The notes beneath the pieces are model-generated. The model was not told the DNA's origin. It saw only the letters and a list, made by a program, of their open reading frames with translations, and did not search any database. The translations under genes were made by a program, and so were the position numbers. This document shows, in pieces, positions 23,261 through 31,758 of a stretch of DNA of 41,746 bases. Source of the DNA: CAILLO01 sp964579735 (GTDB lineage Bacteria; Bacillota; Clostridia; Saccharofermentanales; UBA5734); contig CAZOHH010000010.1 of assembly GCA_964579735.1 (NCBI GenBank), forward strand, positions 1 through 41,746, read 5' to 3'. Position 1 is the stretch's first letter, and each line of letters opens with the position of its first letter.

Positions 23261-24916
23261 ATGCTGATTCTGAAGAACTTGAAATTCAAGTCGATCACAA
23301 CCGTCGTCCTCATCAGTGTATTGCTCGTTTCCCTCGTCGCGTGCGTTCCGGCCACGCCGACTCCAACGGTACAGCCCACGACTCCTGCATCCGATGACGG
23401 TCCGCTTACACCCTACAAGGAGACGGTCACCGTCTCCCGACCCGGAATCCAAAACTCAAACACCACGTACATCGAAGGAGAAAGCATCGACGACAACCTG
23501 ATCACGCGTTTCTATAAGGAAAAGCTCAATATAGTCTATACCAGCAAATGGACGGTCGAAGGTGTGAAGGCTGCGGAGAAACTCGGACTGGCCATCGCAA
23601 GCAACGATCTCCCCGACACCTTCGAAGTCAATGCGGAACAGCTCGGCAGGCTATTGAATGCCGGGCAGATCGAGGATCTTACGGGAGCATATGAGAATTT
23701 CGTATCTCCGGAATCCAGAAAGATATTCGATTACCAGAACAAGCTGGGATTCCTGACGGGTTCTGTCGGCGGGAAGATTCATGCCCTGCCAATCTCGAAC
23801 GATTTTGCGAACAATGTCACAGTCATGTACATCCGGACCGACTGGATGACGAAGTACAACCTGCAGGCTCCGAAGACTCTTGATGACGTGATTTCCATTG
23901 CAAAGGTCTTCGTGGAAAACGATGCCGCCGGTAATGGAGAAACAATCGGCATCAATCTCGACAATGGCCTCGGATACTTTGGCGTTCCGACAACGCTCAA
24001 CCTGTTCGCAAACCCCTTGATGGCGTACCCGAAGATCTGGGTCAAGGATTCATCGGGACGTATCGTGTATGGAAGCGTTCAGCCCGAGATGAAGTCAGCT
24101 CTTCTGAAAATGCAGGAGGCCTACAAGGCCGGGCTTTTCGACATGGAATTCGCAGTGAAGGATTCCAACAAGGTCACCGAAATGGTCGTTGCCGGCAAGG
24201 TCGGCATTGTTGCAGGTCTTTTCTGGAATCCTGTCTGGCCGTTCGCGACGATTCCAGATATCGGCAAGAGCATCGACTTCACTCCCTACCCGATTCCGAT
24301 GAACACCGAAGGCAAGATGATCACTCAGAACAAGCCATTCGCATACACTTGGCAGGTGGTGCGCAAAGGGTTCAAGAATCCGGAAGCGATCGTCAAATCC
24401 ATGAATCTCTGGATCGAGATCACTCACGGGCAGTACAGCGAATGGTACGAAGAGCAGAAGAAGACGGATAAGTACAAGGATGTCGTCGCAGGAATTCACA
24501 TGTACTCGTTGCCAACCTTCTTCGCCTATCCAGAAAAGAATCTCGATACTGCCAAGGATTTCGTCGCAGCCCAGAAGGCCAATGATCGCAACCTCATGAA
24601 GACAGAAGAAGGAAAGACCAATTGGGATCAGATTCAGGCCGGTGGGGGTACCGCCTGGGGCCTAAGGAAGTTGTTCGAAGAAGTCGAGTACACCGTTCTG
24701 CAGCAGTATACGTTCAAGTTCAGCGAATTCGTCGGTGTCCCGACGTATACGCTCCTCACCAGGAAGGCCGCTCTCGACAAGCTCGAGGATGAGACGTTCG
24801 TCAAGATCATCATGGGCCAGCCCATCGATACCTTCGACGAATTCGTGAAGCAGTGGGGCGACCAGGGCGGCATGGAGGCAACGGAAGAAGTCAACCAGTG
24901 GTACGAATCTAAATAG
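23261..24916 (+). CDS. Extracellular sugar-binding lipoprotein, ABC transporter set 1
   Basis: This 551-residue lipoprotein of the LplA/family 1 solute-binding type has a basic start, a hydrophobic stretch and the lipobox LVSLVAC, followed by a Pro/Thr-rich linker (PATPTPTVQPTTP). The mature domain shows the periplasmic-binding fold with motifs such as YIRTDWMTKYNLQAPKTLDDV and LTRKAALDKLEDETFVKIIMG near the C-terminus. It captures an oligosaccharide for the two permeases downstream. ATG 23261 lies eight bases after AAGGAGG. The same C-terminal pattern occurs in the second binding protein at 31759. The 133 bases before it (23128-23260) hold no clear promoter, so it may be read through from the kinase gene. 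Confidence 0.92.
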   Translation: MLILKNLKFKSITTVVLISVLLVSLVACVPATPTPTVQPTTPASDDGPLTPYKETVTVSRPGIQNSNTTYIEGESIDDNLITRFYKEKLNIVYTSKWTVEGVKAAEKLGLAIASNDLPDTFEVNAEQLGRLLNAGQIEDLTGAYENFVSPESRKIFDYQNKLGFLTGSVGGKIHALPISNDFANNVTVMYIRTDWMTKYNLQAPKTLDDVISIAKVFVENDAAGNGETIGINLDNGLGYFGVPTTLNLFANPLMAYPKIWVKDSSGRIVYGSVQPEMKSALLKMQEAYKAGLFDMEFAVKDSNKVTEMVVAGKVGIVAGLFWNPVWPFATIPDIGKSIDFTPYPIPMNTEGKMITQNKPFAYTWQVVRKGFKNPEAIVKSMNLWIEITHGQYSEWYEEQKKTDKYKDVVAGIHMYSLPTFFAYPEKNLDTAKDFVAAQKANDRNLMKTEEGKTNWDQIQAGGGTAWGLRKLFEEVEYTVLQQYTFKFSEFVGVPTYTLLTRKAALDKLEDETFVKIIMGQPIDTFDEFVKQWGDQGGMEATEEVNQWYESK

Positions 24917-24932
24917 GATCACGTATGGAACC

Positions 24933-24969
24933 GATGCGCCCGGCGAAACGCAATTTCGACGGGCGCATC
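24933..24969 (+). other. Strong intergenic hairpin after binding protein 1
   Basis: GATGCGCCCG (24933-24942) pairs perfectly with CGGGCGCATC (24960-24969). Within it, after one G/A mismatch, CGAAA pairs with TTTCG around the loop CGCAA. There is no T-run, so it is more likely an mRNA 3'-end stabiliser or partial attenuator than a full terminator. It sits 17 bases after the binding protein stop, before the permeases. Confidence 0.7.
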
Positions 24970-24997
24970 ATCCAGCCAGGCTGAAGGCGGTGGGTTC

Positions 24998-25915
24998 GTG
25001 AGTGCATCGTCCCTTATCAAAAGGCTGAAGCTGAAGCAGAATTGGCAACTCCATCTCATGCTTCTGCCTGTGGTCGGGCTGCTGCTGCTCTTCTCGTACT
25101 ACCCGATGATCGGACTCATCATTTCCTTCCAGAACTATATACCGACGAAGGGATTCTTTGGGTCCCAGTGGGTCGGCCTCGACAACTACAAGTACCTTCT
25201 CTCGCTGCCGGATGTTTTTTCCGTGCTAAGAAATACGGTCGTGATCTCTCTTCTGAAAATCATTACGGGTCTCGTGAGCAGTCTTGTCTTCGCGCTTCTA
25301 CTCAATGAGATCGCCAATCGATACTTCAAGCGGGTCGTCCAGACGGTCGTCTTCTTCCCCTATTTCCTCTCCTGGGTCATCTTGAGCGGAATTCTCATCG
25401 ACATCCTATCGACCAAGGGTGGTGCCATCAATCAATTGCTGGGACTTTTCGGTGCAAGCCCGATATTTTTTCTTGGTGATTCCAAGGCATTCATCTACGT
25501 TCTGGTCATCACCAATATCTGGAAGGATTTCGGGTTCGCGATGATCATTTTCCTTGCGGCGATGACCAATATCGACCCGGGTCTGTTCGACGCCGCCAGA
25601 ATCGATGGAGCTGGTCACCTACGGCAGGTTACCAGCATCATCCTGCCTTCGATTTCCCCCATGATCATCTTGATGGCGACCCTCAGTCTTGGCAGCATCC
25701 TGAATGCAGGATTCGATCAGGTATTCAACTTGTACAACATTCTCGTATACGATACCGGGGACATCATCGATACCTACGTATTCCGTATCGGGATCGTGAG
25801 CGGGCAGTACAGTATCGCCACGGCTGTCGGGCTGCTGAAATCCGTCGTTGGACTCACATTGATTTCGCTGTCCTACTGGGCTGCCGACCGATTCGCGAAT
25901 TATCGGATCATATGA
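24998..25915 (+). CDS. LplB-type sugar ABC permease, set 1
   Basis: This 305-residue inner-membrane permease has six helices. The N-terminus QLHLMLLPVVGLLLLFSYYPM and the phrase SFQNYIPTKGFFG are typical of LplB/PotB-like sugar permeases. The EAA loop that contacts the ATPase reads DAARIDGAGHLRQVTSIILPSISP (near residue 190). It starts at GTG 24998 and its stop overlaps the next start by four bases. It works with the second permease and the lipoprotein upstream; no ATPase gene is in the window, so a shared MsmX-like ATPase is likely. Confidence 0.92.
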   Translation: MSASSLIKRLKLKQNWQLHLMLLPVVGLLLLFSYYPMIGLIISFQNYIPTKGFFGSQWVGLDNYKYLLSLPDVFSVLRNTVVISLLKIITGLVSSLVFALLLNEIANRYFKRVVQTVVFFPYFLSWVILSGILIDILSTKGGAINQLLGLFGASPIFFLGDSKAFIYVLVITNIWKDFGFAMIIFLAAMTNIDPGLFDAARIDGAGHLRQVTSIILPSISPMIILMATLSLGSILNAGFDQVFNLYNILVYDTGDIIDTYVFRIGIVSGQYSIATAVGLLKSVVGLTLISLSYWAADRFANYRII

Positions 25916-26817
25916 TGCAGGACGTGAGAAAGATGAAATCGCCGGGACTGAAGGAATCCGCATCCTATAGAGTATTCACGCTGTTCAACGTTCTTTTCCT
26001 GACCACGGCAACCGTTGTCGCGGCCCTGCCGTTCATACATATCCTGGCGATTTCCTTCAGTGGGGAGTATCCGGCCAACGCGAACATAGTGGGCCTATGG
26101 CCAGTGGATTTCAACCTCAAGGCCTATCAGGAGGCGTTCCGCGACCAAGGTGTTCTTCAAGCCATGGGTGTTTCCGTCGGGAGGACGCTGCTTGGCGTCA
26201 CGGTGAACATGGCATTGACGGTTCTCGTCGCATATCCTTTGTCCTTCGATCAGAAGAGGTTTCCGTTGCGCAATATCTACATGTGGTTTGTTGTCATCAC
26301 CATGCTTTTCAACGGGGGGCTGATACCCTCCTACATGCTCATTCGCCAGCTCGGACTGATGAACAGCATATGGGCTTTGATTCTTCCCGGGATACCTGCT
26401 TTCAATGTCATCGTCCTGATGAATTTCTTCCGTCAGCTTCCGAAGGAAATCGAAGAGTCGGCCGTCATGGACGGAGCTTCCCATTTCACGGTCATGCTCC
26501 ACATCTTCCTTCCTCTTTCCAAAGCCGCGCTGGCGACTCTGGTGCTCTTCTCCGCAGTCGGACACTGGAATTCATGGTTCGATGGCCTGATCTACATGGA
26601 TGCGAAGAGCTATCCGATTCAGACCTATATCCAGATGCTGGTGGCCAAGACAAGCGGACCGGTATCGATCGAGGAAGCCAAGCGCCTGGCGTTGATATCC
26701 CGACGATCGATTCTCTCTGCAAAACTCCTGATAGCCATGCTGCCCATCCTCATCGTATATCCGAGCATCCAGAGACATTTCAGGACAGGTATGGTGCTAG
26801 GGGCCGTGAAGGGATAG
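25912..26817 (+). CDS. LplC-type sugar ABC permease, set 1
   Basis: This 301-residue partner permease has six helices. Typical family stretches are ALPFIHILAISFSGEYPANA, FNGGLIPSYMLIRQLGLMNSIWALILPG and the EAA loop EESAVMDGASHFTVMLHIFLPLS; it ends with the usual IQRHFRTGMVLGAVKG. The start ATG 25912 lies in the TATGATG overlap with the first permease stop, with ATG 25915 also possible. It forms the channel with the preceding gene product and imports the sugar into the cytoplasm, where the adjacent glycosidase can act. Confidence 0.92.
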   Translation: MMQDVRKMKSPGLKESASYRVFTLFNVLFLTTATVVAALPFIHILAISFSGEYPANANIVGLWPVDFNLKAYQEAFRDQGVLQAMGVSVGRTLLGVTVNMALTVLVAYPLSFDQKRFPLRNIYMWFVVITMLFNGGLIPSYMLIRQLGLMNSIWALILPGIPAFNVIVLMNFFRQLPKEIEESAVMDGASHFTVMLHIFLPLSKAALATLVLFSAVGHWNSWFDGLIYMDAKSYPIQTYIQMLVAKTSGPVSIEEAKRLALISRRSILSAKLLIAMLPILIVYPSIQRHFRTGMVLGAVKG

Positions 26818-26874
26818 ATACGGAGCATGATGAGAGATCATCATCCGAATTCTCCTTCAGAAAAGGGAATCGAT

Positions 26875-28914
26875 ATGGATGACTTGAGATCCAGAATCAG
26901 CGTGATCGAGGACCGACTAGTCCACAGGACGGACCGGGAGACTCTTGTCCTCCAGCCCTGGGGGCGGAACGGCCTGCGCGTACGTGCCGTCTCGGGTACA
27001 GACGTGGTCGATACGCCCTGGGCGCTGATCGATCCGGTCGCCTCGAAAGCGACGATTGAAATCTCGGATTCCTGCGCATCCATCCGGAATGGGAGGATCT
27101 CTGCAGAAATCCGGGATGTCTTCATTCTATCGCCTGTCGCCATCCACGATGGAAGGATAGTCGTCGAGGATTGGGAAATCAAAACGCAGAAAGCGCATCT
27201 GCGCTTCTTCCGGCATCAGGGCGAGGAAAGGATCCCCATCCTCAGCGAATTCGACTATGTCGTACCGGCGAACAACCCGGGATCCCGCACCTTCAAGGAA
27301 ATCGGCGATGGCCTCTACCAGATCGAACTGCATCTGGCGACCTCCGACCGCGAACGATTCTACGGCATGGGCGAGAACGCCACGGGACGCTTGAACCTGA
27401 AAGGCTGCGTGATCGACCTCTACCAGCGGCATGTCAAAGCGGTCGTTCCTTTCCTCGTTTCCAGCGAAGGATACGGTTTTCTCTGGAACAATCCGTCGCT
27501 GGGCCGCTTGGAGCTGGGCAGCAACCGGGTCCGGTGGATCTCGTACGGCAGCCGGCAGATCGACTACTACATCACGGCCGGTGACTCCTATGCCGAAATC
27601 ATGGAGCAGTACGCCGACGCCACGGGCCATACCCCCGAGTTCCCCTTCTGGGCATCGGGATTCTGGCAATGCAAGCTTCGATACAGGACACAGAAGGAGT
27701 TCCTGGGCATCGCGCGCGAATTCCGGAAACGCGGGCTTCCTCTATCCGTTCTCGGTATCGACTTCCTGCATTGGGATGTATTGGGGAACTGGAAACTGGA
27801 CCCGAAGTTCTGGCCGGATCCGAAAGCCATGGTCGAGGAGATGGACGAGATGGGCGTCCGGATCATGGTCTCGCCGTGGATTCTGGTGGACGAGCGAAGC
27901 GAGAACTTCGACTCCATGAAGGAACATGGCCTCTTCACCGGCTCGATCGATGGCGAGCACGATCGCGTGGATTTCAGCGGAATGGTCCACCAATACGACC
28001 CGACGAACCCGGAGGCCGCTCGCTTCCTGTGGCGCAAGTGGAAGGAGAACTATTTCGATCTCGGCATCCGCACCTTCTGGCTCGACCCCTGCGACGACTT
28101 CCACGAAATAGCGGACTACGACCAGGTCATGTTCTCCATTGGTAGTGCGCTGGAAACGCATGCCTTCTTCCCTGTGGCGCATCAGCGGAACATCCACGAC
28201 GGGCTGGTCGCGGCCGGCGAGAACGAGGCGGTCATGATCTGCCGGAACGCCTGGGCCGGAAGCCAGCGCTACGGCGCCTGCGTCGCCCCTCACGACATCC
28301 TTGCCACCTTCGAGCACATGGAAGAGTATATGAGAGTCGGACTGAACCTCTCCATGAGCGGAATCCCCTGGTGGAGCATCGACATCGGCGGCGTCTGGAC
28401 CCCCGACCCCAGCCGTCCCGAATTCCAGGAACTGATGGTCCGCTGGTATCAGCACGGCGTCTTCATGCCCGTGTTCCGCACGCATGGCTTCCGGAAGGCC
28501 AACGAGCCGTGGACGTTCGGCGGGGATTCCTACCGGCACATCCGCGCGGCGATGTTCCTGCGGGAGCGTCTGCGTCCCTACCTCATGGAACAGATGAAGC
28601 TCGCGACCGAGAAGGGTCTGCCACCGGTCCGGCCGTTGTTCTTCGATTACGAGCGCGATGCCCGTGCGATACCGGTCGAGGACGAGTACCTGTTCGGTGC
28701 GGACCTCCTGGTCGCTCCAATCGTTCACTACGGTGCCCGGAGCCGCGAGGTCTACCTCCCCGAGGGCGCCGACTGGATCGACGCCTGGACGGGTGAGGCG
28801 AATCGTGGCGGACAGGCCGTGCGGACGGACGCCCCCATCGAGCATATCCCCGTCTATGTGCGCAGTTCCCGGCAGGAGCTGGTCGCGCTCTTCAAGGGGC
28901 TCCATGGCGAGTGA
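26875..28914 (+). CDS. GH31 family glycoside hydrolase (alpha-xylosidase/alpha-glucosidase-like)
   Basis: This 679-residue enzyme has an N-terminal beta-sandwich and a TIM barrel. The barrel starts at FPFWASGFWQCKLRYRTQKE, then LSVLGIDFLHWDVLGNWKLDP and VRIMVSPWILVDERSENF, which resemble bacterial alpha-xylosidases. The nucleophile is Asp404 in TFWLDPCDDF; the acid/base Asp474 lies in NAWAGSQRYGACVAPHDI, where the usual WSGD is APHD. No signal peptide is seen, so it is cytoplasmic and would hydrolyse imported oligosaccharides. ATG 26875 has AAGGGA six bases upstream; an earlier in-frame ATG at 26827 lacks a usable site. GC content is higher than in the permease genes before it. Confidence 0.9.
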   Translation: MDDLRSRISVIEDRLVHRTDRETLVLQPWGRNGLRVRAVSGTDVVDTPWALIDPVASKATIEISDSCASIRNGRISAEIRDVFILSPVAIHDGRIVVEDWEIKTQKAHLRFFRHQGEERIPILSEFDYVVPANNPGSRTFKEIGDGLYQIELHLATSDRERFYGMGENATGRLNLKGCVIDLYQRHVKAVVPFLVSSEGYGFLWNNPSLGRLELGSNRVRWISYGSRQIDYYITAGDSYAEIMEQYADATGHTPEFPFWASGFWQCKLRYRTQKEFLGIAREFRKRGLPLSVLGIDFLHWDVLGNWKLDPKFWPDPKAMVEEMDEMGVRIMVSPWILVDERSENFDSMKEHGLFTGSIDGEHDRVDFSGMVHQYDPTNPEAARFLWRKWKENYFDLGIRTFWLDPCDDFHEIADYDQVMFSIGSALETHAFFPVAHQRNIHDGLVAAGENEAVMICRNAWAGSQRYGACVAPHDILATFEHMEEYMRVGLNLSMSGIPWWSIDIGGVWTPDPSRPEFQELMVRWYQHGVFMPVFRTHGFRKANEPWTFGGDSYRHIRAAMFLRERLRPYLMEQMKLATEKGLPPVRPLFFDYERDARAIPVEDEYLFGADLLVAPIVHYGARSREVYLPEGADWIDAWTGEANRGGQAVRTDAPIEHIPVYVRSSRQELVALFKGLHGE

Positions 28915-29162
28915 TCCACCTCGTTTACGACACCCACCGGACTCGCCACGCCGATGAATCCATGTGGATGCTCTGCAGTCGAATAGGAGGAGCGCGAGAT
29001 GAGATGACCGAGTGATTCTGGTATTCCTGACGCAGGCTCGCCAACTCTGAACGCCCGGCCGGAATCCATCTCAGCATGTCGCAGGTTTCACTGAAACACT
29101 CGTCGGAATGCCCAGCCGTGTCGAATGGTTGGAGATGTCTGCTAGACTTCGGGAGGTCTCCC

Positions 29163-30182
29163 ATGACACCTAGGGAAATCGTACTGAACCAGATCCGTCA
29201 CATCGAGACCCAGCCTGTTCCCTACACCCTCACATTCGAAGACGAGGCCGGGAAGCGGCTCGATGAATGGCACGGCTCATCGGATTGGCGCAGCACGCTG
29301 GTACCTTACATGAATTGGGTCCTTATCATCGATAGCTTGCTTTGGAAGACAAGCGACGACGGCCTTACCCACGACGTCTTCGGCGGCATCTGGCGTACCG
29401 ACCGGCGCCCGTTCCATCAGGTGAAAATCCCCTGCGCGGAACCGACTTTCGCCGGACTGGACTTTCCCTGCACCGACGTCTTCCTCAAGGAGATCCGGAA
29501 CAAGAAGGCGGAAGCGATCCGGACGATTCGGGAGACGCCCGACGACTTTCATATGTTGCATATCAGATGGGGACTGTTCGAGCTGAGCTGGATTATCCGA
29601 GGGTTCGAGAACGCACTCGCGGATGCCGCGATCGAGCCGGAATTCTACGAGGAATTGATCGGCCGACTCAGCGACATTTTCCTCGCGATGGTGATAGAAT
29701 TTCGGGATATCCCTGCCGATTGCGTGTTGTTCGGGGACGACTGGGGGGACCAGAGAGGGGTCACCCTCGGTCCCGATCGCTGGCGGCGCTTTCTGAAACC
29801 GGCCTGGACTAAGATCTACAGGGAAGTCCATGCGCAGGGCAAGTACGTCTTCAGCCATTGCTGCGGCAGCGTCGTGGACATCATGCCCGATATCGTGGAG
29901 ATGGGAATGGACGTTCTGGAGAGCGTGCAGCCTGAGGCCAGGGGGATGGATCCCTATGCGCTGAAGAAGGCCTGGGGCGACCAGATCACGTTCTGGGGCG
30001 GTCTAGGTTGCCAGAGCATCGTCCCATTCGGAACTCCGGAGGAGCTGCGGCTCGAAATCGCACGTCTCTGCAAGGAGATGGGAAAAGGGGGCGGATATAT
30101 CCTTGCGCCTGCCAAATGTCTCCCGCAGGAGACGCCCGCCGCGAATGCCGCGGCCATCGTGGAGGCGTTCACGCATCAATGA
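29163..30182 (+). CDS. URO-D/MtaA-superfamily protein with HxC...C zinc motif
   Basis: This 339-residue TIM-barrel protein is of the uroporphyrinogen decarboxylase superfamily. It carries HCC (H-x-C, in YVFSHCCGSVVDIM) and a later Cys about 84 residues on (ILAPAKCLPQETP). This matches the H-x-C...C zinc site of MtaA/MtbA methylcobamide methyltransferases, which activates a thiol acceptor. No heme biosynthesis gene is nearby, so true URO-D activity is unlikely. The start ATG 29163 is six bases after GGGAGG. The 248 bases before it (28915-29162) hold no convincing gene. The position in a glycosidase locus raises the idea of demethylating methylated sugars, but no corrinoid protein is visible here. 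Confidence 0.82.
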   Translation: MTPREIVLNQIRHIETQPVPYTLTFEDEAGKRLDEWHGSSDWRSTLVPYMNWVLIIDSLLWKTSDDGLTHDVFGGIWRTDRRPFHQVKIPCAEPTFAGLDFPCTDVFLKEIRNKKAEAIRTIRETPDDFHMLHIRWGLFELSWIIRGFENALADAAIEPEFYEELIGRLSDIFLAMVIEFRDIPADCVLFGDDWGDQRGVTLGPDRWRRFLKPAWTKIYREVHAQGKYVFSHCCGSVVDIMPDIVEMGMDVLESVQPEARGMDPYALKKAWGDQITFWGGLGCQSIVPFGTPEELRLEIARLCKEMGKGGGYILAPAKCLPQETPAANAAAIVEAFTHQ

Positions 30183-30249
30183 GGTGTCGGACTCGCAACG
30201 TCCCGATAAGGCTCATGTGCCACTCGGTTTTCTCGTCTTCAAGTAAGGT

Positions 30250-31290
30250 TCACGCGTCGATTCCACAGGTCTCAGGACGGCCGGTAGAATCCCGGATCAA
30301 CAAGTCCGCCTCGATGATCCGATTCTCCACGCTCTTGCCGTTGATCAGCTCATCCAGCATCTTCATACCGTTGTACCCGACTTTGAATCGGTCCTGGGAA
30401 ATGGTCGTCAGTCTGGGTATCAGATACTCCGTGATAGGAAGATTGTCGAATCCGATGATCGAGATATCCTGCGGGACCCGCTTGCCTGCATCCGCGACCG
30501 CCCGAAGTGCGACGGCGGATATATAGTCGGATGTGAACAGGAAAGCGCTGATGTCGGGCGTCTTCCTGATCGCTTCCGAAATGATTCGGTAGGATTCCGA
30601 TAGCGAATTCAGCACGACGAAATTGCCTTGAAAGATCAACTCGGCATCCACTTTCAGACCATTGTCCTGATGGGCCTCGAGATATCCACTGAACCGGTCC
30701 TTCTCCGTGATGACCGACATCGGGCCGATGAAAAGTCCGATGCGCTTGTGGCCCAAAGAAATGAGGTGGTTCACGGCTTCCTTGACAACCTCTTTGTCGT
30801 TTAGGGCGACATAGGGGATATGGGTATCGAGTTTCCCGATCGACACGATGGGAATGCCTCGCTTGATCTTCATGATCCTTTGCGTATCGGGGAAGTACGT
30901 GGCGATGATCAGACCTGCGAATCGCTGTTCTCTGATATCCATGATGAACCGCTCGACTTGGCTGGTATCGTAATTCGTGTTGAACAGCAGAAGCGAATAC
31001 CCGATTTCATTGGCGAGACTTTGAATGCCCGAGTACAGACCCGAGTAGTAATCATCGATATTGGGAACGATGAACGCGATGTTCTTCGAGCTTTGGTTCT
31101 TCAACTGCCGTGCGATTGCATGGGGAACATAGTTCAGTTCTTCAATCGCCTTGTTGATGAGTTCTTCCGTGGTTTTTCCATAATTGGCACCTTTATGATT
31201 CAGGACATTCGAAACCGTAGCGATGGAAAAGCCTGTCGCCCTGGCGATATCCGTGATCGTCGCTTGGCCTTCCTTTGATTTTGTCGGCAT
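30250..31290 (-). CDS. LacI-family transcriptional repressor
   Basis: This 346-residue regulator has an N-terminal LacI helix-turn-helix and hinge (ATITDIARATGFSIATVSNVLNHKG ... YVPHAIARQL, split across residues 10-62) and a periplasmic-binding-type sensor core with KNIAFIVPNIDDYYSGLYSG, LISLGHKRIGLFIGP and ISIIGFDNLPITEYL. It binds a sugar effector and releases operator DNA. ATG 31290 has AGAGG upstream on the minus strand. The gene is the only one on this strand and faces away from the second transport operon. Its own promoter and that of the operon carry the same TTAAACGTATWA element, so it likely represses both. It ends 67 bases from the convergent URO-D gene. Confidence 0.93.
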   Translation of the reverse strand: MPTKSKEGQATITDIARATGFSIATVSNVLNHKGANYGKTTEELINKAIEELNYVPHAIARQLKNQSSKNIAFIVPNIDDYYSGLYSGIQSLANEIGYSLLLFNTNYDTSQVERFIMDIREQRFAGLIIATYFPDTQRIMKIKRGIPIVSIGKLDTHIPYVALNDKEVVKEAVNHLISLGHKRIGLFIGPMSVITEKDRFSGYLEAHQDNGLKVDAELIFQGNFVVLNSLSESYRIISEAIRKTPDISAFLFTSDYISAVALRAVADAGKRVPQDISIIGFDNLPITEYLIPRLTTISQDRFKVGYNGMKMLDELINGKSVENRIIEADLLIRDSTGRPETCGIDA

Positions 31291-31320
31291 TCTTGGCCTC
31301 TTCCCATGGACGAAGATGTG

Positions 31321-31332
31321 TAATACGTTTAA
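31321..31332 (-). promoter_or_regulatory. LacI-type operator 1 (autoregulation)
   Basis: The minus strand reads TTAAACGTATTA, of the form TTAnACGTnTwA with a central CG. It immediately follows ATCGAATTA, a 9-mer that is also found after the -10 box of the divergent operon. The near-identical 12-mer at 31597-31608 differs at one position. Confidence 0.65.
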
Positions 31333-31336
31333 TTCG

Positions 31337-31365
31337 ATACTAGACACTCTGGAATGCGATGTCAA
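31337..31365 (-). promoter_or_regulatory. Promoter of the LacI-family gene
   Basis: On the minus strand TTGACA (complement of 31360-31365) is 17 bases from TAGTAT (complement of 31337-31342). The -35 is a full match and the -10 five of six. The operator at 31321-31332 starts a few bases past the -10 box and would cover the start point. Confidence 0.75.
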
Positions 31366-31551
31366 TATCTGACGAGGCTGCAAGGTGCTCTGTACTGAGC
31401 TCAACCCATGATTCTACCAATCGACATCGACCGGCTTGCGTCAGGATCTCTCGGACTTTGTCATTCGAAATCGCTTGCCGCAGACTCGTTGATGGCGTTC
31501 GAAGGATGGTTTATAGCATTCTCTCTGTGACAATCCACTCAAGGATGGCTC

Positions 31552-31580
31552 TTGACAGCAATATAATCTGTGAGTAATAT
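31552..31580 (+). promoter_or_regulatory. Strong promoter of transport operon 2
   Basis: TTGACA (31552-31557) is 17 bases from TAATAT (31575-31580); the expected start is near 31587. The -35 is a perfect match and the -10 matches four of six. ATCGAATTA (31579-31587) overlaps the end of the -10 box, as in the divergent LacI promoter. Confidence 0.75.
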
Positions 31581-31596
31581 CGAATTATAACCCGTG

Positions 31597-31608
31597 TTAA
31601 ACGTATAA
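31597..31608 (+). promoter_or_regulatory. LacI-type operator 2 (transport operon)
   Basis: TTAAACGTATAA fits the perfect palindrome TTAnACGTnTAA and lies about 10-22 bases past the predicted start point, where a bound repressor would block elongation. It has the same orientation relative to transcription as operator 1. Confidence 0.68.
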
Positions 31609-31658
31609 TGTGATAAAAGTCTCTCGTCCGATGCATGACTGCTGTCGAAAGGAGGGAA

Positions 31659-31692
31659 TTCTGGAATCCATAGGAGGAAAACCGCTCCAGAA
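31659..31692 (+). other. Leader hairpin enclosing an AGGAGG
   Basis: TTCTGGA (31659-31665) pairs with TCCAGAA (31686-31692) around a 20-base loop that contains AGGAGG without a usable start codon. It lies in the untranslated leader of binding protein 2. Confidence 0.35.
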
Positions 31693-31722
31693 CTATTGTG
31701 AAATGGTGAAAATCGCGAAGTT

Positions 31723-31737
31723 GTGAATGGGATTCAC
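31723..31737 (+). other. Small hairpin next to the ribosome binding site
   Basis: GTGAAT-GGG-ATTCAC forms a 6-bp stem with a 3-base loop, three bases before AAGGAGGAAGG (31741-31751). It argues against using the in-frame GTG at 31723, which lies in the stem, as the start of binding protein 2. Confidence 0.4.
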
Positions 31738-31758
31738 GAAAAGGAGGAAGGATTGAAC

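Larger units (their letters stand above)
31291..31758. other. Divergent regulatory interval between LacI gene and transport operon 2
   Basis: This stretch of 468 bases has no supported gene. It holds the minus-strand LacI promoter and operator (31321-31365), about 185 bases without recognised signals, the plus-strand promoter and operator (31552-31608), and a leader of about 170 bases with two hairpins. It is among the most AT-rich parts of the window. Confidence 0.7.

Noticed and set aside
28980..29020. A strong AGGAGGA followed by ATG in the gap before the first URO-D gene.
   Set aside because: The frame stops after two codons (ATG AGA TGA), and the overlapping ATG stops after three. At most a relic.
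29140..29148. An extended -10-like TGCTAGACT before the URO-D gene at 29163.
   Set aside because: No acceptable -35 box at 16-18 bases, and the start point would lie inside the ribosome binding site region.
31631..31726. A 31-codon open frame in the leader of transport operon 2 (starts MHDCCRKEG).
   Set aside because: There is no Shine-Dalgarno site before its ATG, and it overlaps both leader hairpins.
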